Source: Ichthyophis bannanicus
Lineage: Eukaryota > Chordata > Amphibia > Gymnophiona > Ichthyophiidae
Direction: 5' to 3'
Length of the DNA: 64,000 nucleotides
Assembly: GCA_033557465.1 (NCBI GenBank)
Contig: CM066033.1
Location: 230,952,109-231,016,108 of the forward strand
This document shows, piece by piece, positions 43,829 to 53,616 of this stretch; the stretch's first letter is position 1, and the number at the start of each line of letters is the position of its first letter. The notes below the pieces were generated by a model. That model saw nothing but the letters and a program-made list of their open reading frames with translations. It was not told the DNA's origin and searched no databases. Both the position numbers and the translations under genes were made by a program.

Positions 43829-46800
43829 GACCCCATCAAAGTGGTCTGTCAGTCACCCTGGTTGCTGTTGATGTGTTATAATCCACCCTACCCCCAGGAG
43901 ACCTGAAACCCCATCAAAGTGGTCTGTCAGTCACCCTGGTGGTATGGTTATGTTACTGTTGATGTGTTATAATCCACCCTACCCCCAGGAGTCCTGAGAC
44001 CTGCTCAAAGTTTTCTGTCAGTCACCCTGGTGATATGGTGTATGTTGCTGATGAAGTGTGCTAAGACACCCTACCCCCAGGAGTCCTGAGACCTGATTGC
44101 AAAGGTGGTATGGCATCTAGATATTGTGGAAGGTTATGGCGGCTTAGGTCATACATTTGCCCTATTCCTGGAGGCCCAGACCTCATTACACACATCTGTT
44201 ATGTATCCTGATGGTATGGTAGGTGCAGCTGTGGATGTGCTCTAAACCACCTCACCCCCAGGAGCCCTGAGACCTCATTATGAAGGTCTGTAACAACTCC
44301 AGATATCATTGAAGTGTACGCAGTTTCAGGTCACACATCTTCCCACTCCCCAGGAGTCCCATACCTGATCGCAGAGGAACAGTATGGATGCTGGTGTAAG
44401 AGTACATGCACCTGTTACAGCTCTGCCATAACCCCAGACAGGAGCACAAATGTTAATAGGCCAGCTAGGTGTGGTGGGCCATGCTCCTGTTGTAGTCAGC
44501 CACAACTGCCCTAATCACAGGAGGCCCTAGTCATGACCATAGAGGTATAGTAGAAAGCCAAGTGTCATGGTATTTGTGCCTGGCAAGGTGCACAGGGCCA
44601 CCCACCTTCCGTTCTATGTCAGAACACATCACCCATGCGTGGTAGGATATCATGGTGCCATGGTGGGTGTGTCGGATGATGTGTGTAGGTCAGGCAAACA
44701 CACATGTGTTTGCCAGACCACACAGGGAGTTAGGGAAGACCTCCCCTGGACACCAGCATGGCCAAACCACACGTGGCATGGTGCTGCCATGTCATGCAAG
44801 GAGAGTGTAGGAACAGGGCATGAGGTGCCCAGGGTGTTACGCACAGTACACATAGGTGGCACTGCACACATGGCTAGACCCACAGCCACACATGCAGGTG
44901 GCACTGGCAACAGTTAGTAGAGGACACACTGGCTAGAGGAGCAGGAGCAGCACGATGTTGCTCACAGAGATGTGTGATATGTGTTGGGCACCCACCAGAG
45001 ATATATGGTCATTAATGCTCCCACCCACTGCTTTCCCCCCCAGGTAGAGGACCTACGGATAAAGGGTCGGGAGTTGCGGCTGCACTGCCCAGAGGTCCTT
45101 GCCCGCCTCCAGAGGGGGGCGATGGCACGACATGGAGGTGAGTGTTGCTTCCTCTGCAGCTCAGTACAGAATGTTACAGTGGCCCACCAGCTTGTGCGCG
45201 GCCAAACTATGTACATGTGGTATGTGACCCACATGATAGTGTGCTAATGACTGTCATCCCCCACAGAGGATGCTCCTGCTGGCGAGGGCCCCTCAACATC
45301 AGGGCACAGAAGAATACGCCCCACACCCCAACACCGGACATAGGAGGAGGAGGAGGAAGAGGCAGAGGGCGAGGAGGTGGCGGAGGAGGAGGAGGTGGCA
45401 GAGGAGGAGGCATCCGAGGAGGAGGCAGCAGAGGCGGCGGAGGCAGAAGAGGATGATGGGGACATGGAGGGGGTGGGGGAGAGGGTGGGAGGGGAGGGTG
45501 ATAGTGTGTGTGATGTTTTGGGGGGTGAGGAGGAGGAGGAGGTGAGCGTGGAGGGTGGTGAGGGTGGGTGGGAAGTGCTAGGGGGGAGGAGGGGGGTGTG
45601 GAGGGTGGGAGGGAACACAGGACAGCACAGGGCATTGTGGGTCCCTGCCAGCCACCGCATGTGCGTGGCAATGGAGCCCGTCTGGGTGTAGCTACGCCAC
45701 CCATTGCCACAGACAGAGCCCACGCACATGCCACCACACAGGCACCTGGCACCATGTGTGTATGTGGTGGCAGGTGTGTCCTGGACCTGTATGTGGCAAT
45801 GGATGGCATGGTGAAATGCCTGCGGGCCCAGGACCGCACCATCCGGTGGCTGGCAGGTTCCTTTCAGTGGATGGCTGCCAAGATGCAGTGTGTGGTGGGT
45901 AGGGGTGCTGCATCTCGACAGCCATCCCCTGTTGGGCATCCCAGGAGTGTGTGGTGGCCCCTGTGGCACCCACACACGTGCCCTGTGCTGTCCTGTCTTC
46001 CGGGACCCAACATGTGGGCGTTGGTATACAATACCCTTTGTAAATATGTTTTGAAATACAGTTTTGTTACTAAATCACAATGGTTATGTGTCTCCCTTAC
46101 AGACAGACTGTGGACGTAAGCATGGGACATGTGTGTAGATCACTATGTGTATGCATAGTAGACATGGGTGTCATACATGGACTGTCTCCACACGCAGTTG
46201 TGGGAGCTGCCCATGTGCGTAGGTGTCTGAGTCCCATGTTGTCCCTGTGATGTGCCAATGTGGAGTGTGTCCCAAAATCTATGGTCATGTGCATGCTGTG
46301 TGCAATGCATGGGAACCATATCTGATGCACCATGCTTGTGTGGCAATAGGGGAAAAGGCTAGCAGCAGGTATGTGGCATGGAGGGTAAGATGGAATGCTG
46401 TACCCAGGAGCTGCACAGGGAGATAGCTGTTGAGGGCAACATAGGTCAATGCGTGTCACAAGGATGAGCGGTGGGAGACTACAAGCGCTAGTGAAGAGTG
46501 ATCAGCCGACTGAAACAAGCCACCTTTGTCTGCCTGTGCCGCATGCAAGCCTATGTGGGAAGACAGCCACGTAGGCCCTGGTGTGGGCAGGGAGAATGGT
46601 CACACATGTGTGTCCAATGATGGAGAGTATATAGGGTGGGAGAGGGTGACAGATCCCTACACCAGACATGTACCACCATGAACATCTTCCTGGGCAACGG
46701 GAGAGGACAGGTATACCCCCACGCATAGGTAATGGGGTGGCGACCTGCCACAGTCCATGGCACACAGGGCATGGTATGACCTATGCATGCTGATATGTGA

Positions 46801-46938
46801 CAGTACAGACACCCCACCCCTGAGGGGCATGGGTAAGGCACATGTGGGCAGGGAGACAACATGAGGTGCAGGGTACGTAGGGGACCACAGTGCCACACAT
46901 TGGAAACAAACACATAGGATGTAATAGTTTATGATGGT

Positions 46939-46944
46939 TTATTC
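46939..46944 (-). terminator. Poly(A) signal of the element B Myb-B gene
   Basis: TTTATT on the plus strand is AATAAA on the minus strand, a short distance after the Arg-rich C-terminus of Myb-B. The Myb-B frame has no stop before it (see findings). Confidence 0.55.
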
Positions 46945-49900
46945 GTACTGCACACATCCTCCGTGGCTGGCCACGGCCCAACCCACCCCTCTGTTGCGGG
47001 ACTGCTGGTACAGCCTCTGGTGCCGGTGATGGCTGCTGTATCCGGGCTTCTATGGCCTCCTGGGCATCTGCAATATGGAGGAGCACCCCTGCTATAGTGT
47101 CTGCTGTGGTCCGCAGCTGTTGGCTCTCTTGGTGAATGGCCAACAGATCATGGTGAATGGCCAACAGAGCCTGATGAGTGCCTGTGTGTGGGACACAAGG
47201 TGATATGTGAGATACCTCTTTCAAACCCCACTGTCACACATGCACATGTCAGGCATATCCCACCAGATCAGTCTGCAGAACAATCATGCATGCCACAACT
47301 AGCAACGCATGACCATGTTTAGATCTGTGTGTCCCATGAGCCATTCTTATGCCTGGAAGGGGTTTTGATGAAGGGTCATGAGAATCACAGATCTCACACA
47401 TGGCACAGTGTCGCAGTTTAATCAGTCAATGCTTGATCTGCACACTGGTCATCTGAGATAGGTCAGATGACGTGAGGGGTCATGGCACACACATACATAT
47501 ATCTGGGGGGCCCTCTTTTCTGTAATGCTGGTGCACAGTGCAGATTATGTTGACAAACTATGCTGCATAACAATACCCATGGAGAGGTGTCTGTCAAGTA
47601 GGGTGTCCGGGTGACCTGGGATAGGTGGTTTCTGCTGTGCGCTTACTTGGGGTATATGGCCGTGCACAGTGTGCATCTGTCTGAGCCCCTCACACATGCT
47701 GACACCTGACAAGCCATGCTACAGGAGGGTGGAATGCACAAGGCACAGAATCCCCCCCCAACATAAGAATTGATTTGCTATGTTGGCAACATGCAATCTC
47801 CTTGTGGATGTTCTGACAACCCCCATGGGGATTGTTGTGTATGCTGTTACCCACCTTCGGCATCATGCTGTGCTAAGGCACTGTGGGCCCGCAGCTCTGC
47901 CAGGATTGTAGCCATGCTTGTGAGAGGGGTGGCTGATGTCCCTGGTGCCTGCATGGGGTGGTGATTCCCCTCCATCTCAGCACCCTCTAGAGCCTGTGAG
48001 TGGCTGCCAGTGGCCCCCACTGTAGCGGTGACATCCGGGGGTGTGTCCTCTGCCTCGGCCAGCACATTGGTTCCTGGTGTGCGTTCACCATCGCTGGTGG
48101 TGTCCCCAGACATTGTGGCCTCTGGCTCCTCCCCATCCTGAGGCCCTGCCACATCCTCCTCCTTAGGTGCCTCCATGGTCCTGTAGTCACCTGGGTTGTG
48201 GAAAAGCATACACAGCACAGATAAGTTTGCACAGTGCATCTATATACTCCTGTGTAGTACATCCACTCCACAATCAATGTGTTGTCCGCCTGTGCCTGCT
48301 GTTGTTGTGCCTACAATAGGGACAGCACAGATGCCTACAGTGTGCTGTGCCTGGCAGGGGGTGGGGGTGTAGTAGGCTCATTCCCTGGTGTAGCTGTGAC
48401 ACATGGGATGTGGTGTGTGGGGGATGGTGTGTTGAGTACCGTGCCCCCTATCTGCAGTATCAGATATGGACTGTCCACCTGACCTTGTCTGTGACCTCAT
48501 CAATACATGTGGCCGTTGCACGTGTGGGAGTCCTGAGTGGGATTGTGTGCCGTCATTGTGTGTGTGAGCAATGTGCTTGCATTGCCCTGAGTGGCATACA
48601 CGTTAGGGGTTGCAGGATGTGTCCATGTCAGCCAGGCGTGTGTGGGGGCTCTCCACTTTGCCAGACACTGTGCGGTGTGGGTGGACAGCTATCACATACT
48701 CCAGGGGTGTGGTGGGGTGTCTAGGGGGATGGGTGGAGCACTGCTGGGTATGGGGTTGCACAGTGTGCGGGGGTATGGGAATGCATGTGTGGCACGTGTA
48801 TATGGGCTGATCCCAGGTGTTGTGGGGGTTGTGCTATGTGCATTTTGTATGGGTGTGGCGATGTACCATCCAAGATCTGTTGAGGGTGGTTGGGGTATCC
48901 CCACTTAATGTGGGCCCCGATAGATGTTAGGTGTGTGACGTGTGTTATTTTTCTGCTGCCGTTTCCTTGCGTCTATGTCATCATCCCCGTGTGTTAGGCC
49001 CTTCCCTGTCAGTGGTCTGGGACATGTCCCTGGATAGGTAGGTGCATACAGACGTCATATGTGTTTTGGTGGGGTGTGTGGGTACTCACAGGCCACTGTG
49101 TCCTGGGCTAGTTGTATGACCCTCTTGTATGTCTCCCCCTGTCTCACTGTGTTTGGGGACTGGCTGCAGATGTGTGATGACTGGCTGTGTGACCTATATG
49201 CCAGATACTATATTAGCAAGTAGACCACAGGGGGACAGACACCGCAGGCAGCTAATGAAGTACACAACCCCAAAAGGGGTGGGCACAGACATTAATTAAA
49301 CGTAAGCACTCATAACCCATATGTGAGGATGAAATGCTAGACCATTCTGGGTATGGTTACTCCAGTGGTAGAGGCATCTGACCTCAGTTAGTCCCCCAAC
49401 CACCCATCCTTAGGAGGAAGAGTACTTAGAAGGACAGACCAGCCCTGTTATCGCATGAACTCTGCATACATCAGTGGCCAAACTTACTTATATGAAAGGT
49501 CCCAAGGGTCCAGCATCACAGCCAGACTTCACAGCAACAATGTAGAGGTGATACCAGGGGGTTATCTGCATACTGTCAAATGAAATCCCAATGTGGCTCG
49601 TTACTGTTACAGTGCTGCTCAGGTATGCTGTGCATCTCGTTGATTACAGTGGGATATAATTAGCCACTCCTCAGATAGGTCCTTTAAATCACTGTTACAT
49701 TGATGATCTGTGGTGCTGTAAACTGTTGCTATGCAGCTTAGCCCTCTGGGCTTTGCTTGTCTGTTGCCTGGACCATGGATGTATGCAGTGTAGAACCAGA
49801 TATGGGTCTGGTCTGCCACGCCCCCTGCTTCACCATTGCTTTGCGGACCTCAAATACGCTCAGGACTGTGTCTATCATGCACACAGGTCCAGGTACCTGT

Positions 49901-50054
49901 CACACACACCTTGTACCTATCCTGCCATGTGCTGCTGTGTCATCACCCCACAGTTGCCTGTGTTGGGGCACGCATGCTCTCAGGACATGCTCCCCCACCA
50001 TTCACCTCCATGTGCCACATGTGCTTGGGCGTGCCCTGTACATGTGCTGCATAT

Positions 50055-50240
50055 CTACTACTACTACTCCTACTACACCTACTGAGCATTTTAATGGGTA
50101 CTACCAAGCGCACGCATCACTGTGAGAGTGAACACACAAAAAGACAATCCATGCTCAATGGAGCTTATAATCTAAATAGACATAGCACTAACAGGTGTGG
50201 AAAGAGATTTGGAGCAGGAGCAAAGAGACAGGAACGGGGG
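50055..50240. repeat. Interspersed repeat in Myb-B intergenic DNA
   Basis: Starts with (CTACTA)n and continues AAAGACAATCCATGCTCAAT and GGAGCTTATAATCTAAATAG, related to the repeat at 28726-28870 (TCCCTGCTCATCAGAGCTTA). Probably an insertion after element B formed. Confidence 0.55.
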
Positions 50241-51279
50241 AGACAGGATAAAGGATGGTGGTAGGAAAACTTGTGAGAGGCAGACAGAAACGTGCAATTT
50301 AAAAGAGGTGGAATGGGGAACAGCACACTCATGAGCGAAAGGCAGAGGCAAAGATATGAGCTATGAACCCAAGTGTGAGGAGGGACAAAGAAGATGCCTG
50401 ACACCTAGACAAAGGGCATTTATTCCAAGCATAAGGAGCAGCAAGGTGTAAGGGGCATACCTACCTGCCTGTGGATGGGCGGCGTCCAGCGCTTCTGTCA
50501 GTCAACGCAGGTAGATGGGCCCAAGATGGTCTGCTAGCTCCTGCTCCAGGGGTGTGAGTATTGGGGCAAAGGGGGCACCCCCACCGGTGCCCATGGCATG
50601 TTGCCTCTCAGCCACCATGTGTGCACGCACACCACGCTTAATATCGTTAAATCTTTTTCTCAGGTTGTCCAGGTCCCTGGTTGGTCCCCCTGCCTGGGCT
50701 ATGGCCACCTGCACCTCCTCCCACACGTGTGTACGTGTTGCCACAGTGGTGCTGTTGCTCAGCCGGCCATAGAGCACCTCATACTGCTCCAACACACTGG
50801 CCAGCAGGACGTGGTTTTCTTGCTGGCTGAATCTCACAGCCCTCCTCCGTTCCTCAGCTGGCACTGGTATACACCTTCTTTTGGCACTGGGTGGCCCCTG
50901 TGTGGGCTGGGACACACCTGATGGGCTTGCAGCCACCACCAAATCCTCAACACTCCCTGCCATCTCTGGGTCCTGCTGAACAGGTGCCCCCCTCCTCCCC
51001 TCCTGCCATGTCCTGCTGCTCCCTCTCCCTGCCCTCTGTGCCCTCTCCCTCCCTGTCACACATCCCGGCTCCTCTGCTATACCTCACATCTGCTCCTCGC
51101 CCCACCTCCTCTCCCTGCTACCTGCTCCTCAACTCTGATGCTGTATCTCTAGACTGCCTCTCCTCCTCTCTCACTTGCCTGCTTTGCCTCCACACCTCTC
51201 CACACCTCCACCACTCCACACCACCACCGCTCCACACCTCTGCACACCTCTCCACACCACACCTATTTCTGACACTCTC

Positions 51280-51915
51280 CACCACCACTCACGACCCAAC
51301 CACTCTCCACGACACACCTGCCTCCTCTCTTCACTCTGCTCGACACTCTCCTAGCTTCATCAACAATGCACGCCTTCTCTCCCTTGCCTACACAAATCCC
51401 TCAACGTGAACCAGGTGTGCAGGTGTATTTATAGGTTAATTTTACGTTGCGTGAGTTACGCATGTGCCGCAATGCAAGCGCATCTGCTGTACGCGTTGCA
51501 CATGCACCGTGGTGCAAGCATGTCTGCTGCGCATGTTGCGCATACACTGCAGAGACACAGAGGTTGCGTGTGCGGGACCCCATCACATGGGCTGTGCGTG
51601 AGCATGAGGCTTAGCGCATGCGCCTGACATCACGCAGCACATGTGCATGTGTAACATAGGGTCCTGTGCACGCACCTTCTGTGTATCCGTGGTGCATGTG
51701 CAATTCACGCAGCTCATGTGCTTGTGCTGTGGTGCATGCGCAATGCGCGCTATGTAAAATTAAGCCATACATACACCTGCACACCTGGTTCACGTTGAGG
51801 GGTTTGTGTAGGCAAGGGAGAGAAGGCGTGCATTGTTGGTGAAGCGAGGAGAGTATTGGAGGCAGGTGTATCGTGGAGAGTGGCTGGGTATGTGAGTGGT
51901 GGTGGGGTAGTGTGG
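51280..51915. promoter_or_regulatory. Palindromic divergent promoter between Myb-B and transposase
   Basis: Two inverted arms of about 150 bases, 51280-51440 and 51768-51915, flank a spacer of about 320 bases. Shared core in each arm: CACCTGCACACCTGGTTCAC, then GTTGAGGG, GTGTAGGCAAGGGAGAGAAG and GCGTGCATTGTTG. At the inner edge of the left arm lies CTATAAATACACC (minus strand, about 51437-51425), a good TATA box for Myb-B. The mirrored place on the right (about 51768) has a weaker TACATACACC for the transposase. The spacer is CpG-containing with repeated GCGCATG/CATGCGC motifs and a CRE-like TGACATCACGCA. Each gene would start transcription within its arm. Promoter function is inference. Confidence 0.72.
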
Positions 51916-52009
51916 CTGGGTTGGTGTGTGGTGAGGGAGGTGTGTGGCTAGGTTGGTGGGTTGAGTGTCTGTGTTGGGGTGAGTTAGAGGAGTTGTAGGG
52001 GCGGAGTTT

Positions 52010-53616
52010 ATGGCGGCCTTTGTGATTGCTGCATGTGCAGTGAGAGATGAGAAGGGGCTGCGGTTGCCTGATAGGGGAGATGGTGTCCATGGGGCTGAGG
52101 CACAGGGCATGGGTTTAGTTCCGCTGCAACACAGACCTGCAGCTGTGGGAGCAGGCCAGGCAGGGGCTGTGCCGGCATGGTGCAGGAAGCATGCAGAGTT
52201 GCAGGCTCGCCAGCCTCGCCTCTACAGGCCCAGGGCGCAGCTCCAGGGCATGCATGCGGACCAGATCATCTCCCTGTACCGCCTGAGCACGGGGGCTATT
52301 AGGGAGCTCTATGAGGATCTAAGACCTGACCTCGAGCCCCTGACTGGTCGGTCACATGCCATACCGGGTTTGGTCAAGCTCCTTGGTGCCCTACATTTCT
52401 TTGCCTCTGGCTGTTTCCAGTCATCTGTAGCTGCAGTGGGTAGCATGAGCCGCCCAACCTTCTCACGCTGTCTCCACCAAGTACTGCGTGCCATGATCAG
52501 CTGGGTGGGGAATTACATTGCAATTCCCAACACTAGGCAACTGTGGGGGACCCTGAACCAGGCTTTGAGGCATTTGCCAGGATATCACACGTGATGGGAG
52601 CTATTGATTGCACATATGTTGCCCTGGTCCCACCCAGAGACAGGGAGGCAGTGTTCTGCAACCGCAAACACTACCATTCCCTGAATGTTCAGGTTGTATG
52701 TGATGCAAATATGCAAATTCTGAATGTGGTCCCTAGGTTTGCAGGGTCCACCCATGACTCCTATATCCTGTATCACTCGGCACTATTCAGACAATTTGAG
52801 GCAGGACAGTATGAGGACTGTATACTGCTGGGTGCGTATTTCACATCTCTGACATGCACATGGTGATCCTGTGACTAACTGTATGTGCACATGTCTGTCT
52901 TTGAGGTGTATCCCTAGTTGTGTCTGTGTCTCATCTGTCTGGGTGTGACCTAATGTTGGGGGGGGGGGGGTGCCCTCCAGCTCTACCTTGGTACGGTGCT
53001 GTGATGATAGTAGCAAGGACGCTAGCATTTGTGTCATGTTTATAGATTATGTTGATTGCAATCCGTACACCTACCCCTTGTTTTGTGTGTCATAACTTCA
53101 CACGCTGATGCATATTTGTGGTGTTCCATCATGTGCGGTCATATGTTTCTGTCAGGGTGTTTTGTGTATTTGGTTTGCACGTACACACTTGTGTCCATTT
53201 GGGTGGACATCAGCTCCTGCTTTAACGCTCTACATTTCTTTCTGCGGGTGATGCAGGATATGGGTGTCGCCCCTGGTTGCTGACCCCTGTGCGTCAACCA
53301 CGGATACCTTCAGAGAGGAGGTACAATGAGGCCCATGCCTCCAGCCGCTCCATCATAGAGCGCACCTTTGGTGTTTTAAAGAGTCATTTCAGGTGTCTGG
53401 ATAGGACAGGCGGGGCCTTACAATACAGACCACAGACTGTGGCAGAGATAACTATAGCCTGTTGCATCCTGCACAACATTGCTCTCAGGTACCATATCCC
53501 TGTCAAAATTAATGAGGATCTGGAGGATGATCCTACGTGCCCTCCTGTACGTGCCCGTGATGACACACGTAAGGGCACAGCAATCAGGCATCAGATAATT
53601 GAGGTGCTCTTCTCAT
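52010..53616 (+). pseudogene. Element B PIF/Harbinger DDE transposase, 2 exons, two lesions
   Basis: A HARBI1-like nuclease that would excise and insert the element. Exon 1 (start provisional, 52010 to 52831) has the N-terminal helical part (MHADQIISLYRLSTGAIREL, HAIPGLVKLLGALHFFASG, MSRPTFSRCLHQVL). After a one-base frameshift near 52560 it continues HVMGAIDCTYVAL (first Asp, 52606-52608) and NRKHYHSLNVQVVCD. The donor is GTGCGT at 52832. The ancestral exon 2 start at 53248 gives GDAGYGCRPWLLTPV (second Asp, 53250-53252), but its acceptor AG is now GG (53246). The third catalytic residue is Glu in SSRSIIERTFGVLKSHF (53358-53360). The protein ends near GTAIRHQIIEVLF at 53616, next to a GTAAGT. 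All three catalytic residues survive. Confidence 0.88.

Larger units (their letters stand above)
40418..44560. repeat. Tandem array (93-bp core units), split by an RTE LINE
   Basis: Exact 93-bp periodicity: units start CTGCCCTACCCC at 40593, 40686, 40779 and 40872. The fourth unit is interrupted after GGAGTCCTG by the RTE element and resumes at about 43829 (AGACCCCATCAAAGTGGTC). Beyond that, diverged units (CCCCCAGGAGTCCTGAGACC, variable spacers of 60-110 bases) continue to about 44560, and one or two lie before 40593. It is wholly intronic in the Myb-A gene. Confidence 0.9.
40010..45691 (+). pseudogene. Element B Myb/SANT-like protein A, 3 exons, two lesions
   Basis: Exon 1 (40010-40258, start uncertain) encodes a Myb/SANT-like helix-rich domain: KPAFARRELRHLAGLI, RRAWDHVTRRYNRFADYPRE; the donor is GAG|GTAAGT. 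Exon 2 (45044-45137) follows the acceptor CCCCAG with VEDLRIKGRELRLHCPEVLA, completing the domain; the donor is GTGAGT. Exon 3 (from 45267, acceptor CACAG) reads EDAPAGEGPSTSGHRR, an in-frame TAG at 45341-45343, then a long acidic Glu-rich tract to 45691. The frame is kept across both junctions. A likely C-terminal helix (MDGMVKCLRAQDRTIRWLAG, about 45798-45860) is in another frame, so there is also a frameshift near 45600. Intron 1 is 4.8 kb because of a tandem array and an RTE LINE. In Harbingers such a partner binds DNA ends and carries the nuclease into the nucleus. Confidence 0.8.
46781..51059 (-). pseudogene. Element B Myb/SANT-like protein B, 4 exons, one nonsense mutation
   Basis: Four minus-strand exons keep one frame. 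Exon 1 (51059-50465; donor GTAGGT): Ala/Pro-rich start, basic SAKRRCIPVPAEERRR, then a MADF/SANT-like domain (RFSQQENHVLLASVLEQYEV, THVWEEVQVAIAQAGG, NLRKRFNDIKRGVRAHM) and LTPLEQEL. TGA at 50502-50504 interrupts LGPIYLR; CGA to TGA is the simplest cause, because LTEALDAAHPQ follows in frame. Exon 2 (49146-49090): RQGETYKRVIQLAQDTVA, donor GTGAGT. Exon 3 (48190-47855): acidic, Thr/Pro-rich, ending ILAELRAHSALAQHDAE, donor GTGGGT. Exon 4 (from 47181): coiled-coil-like HQALLAIHHDLLAIHQESQQ, then Arg-rich RGGLGRGQPRR. All junctions are phase 1. It differs from Myb-A and probably has its own DNA site or partner role. Confidence 0.85.

Noticed and set aside
40418..44560. CRISPR-like array
   Set aside because: The units are contiguous 93-bp tandem repeats without unique spacers, in eukaryotic transposon DNA.
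45207..45975. Long Pro/Ser-rich minus-strand ORFs
   Set aside because: They are antisense to the Glu-rich exon 3 of Myb-A; GAG-rich DNA is open in several frames.
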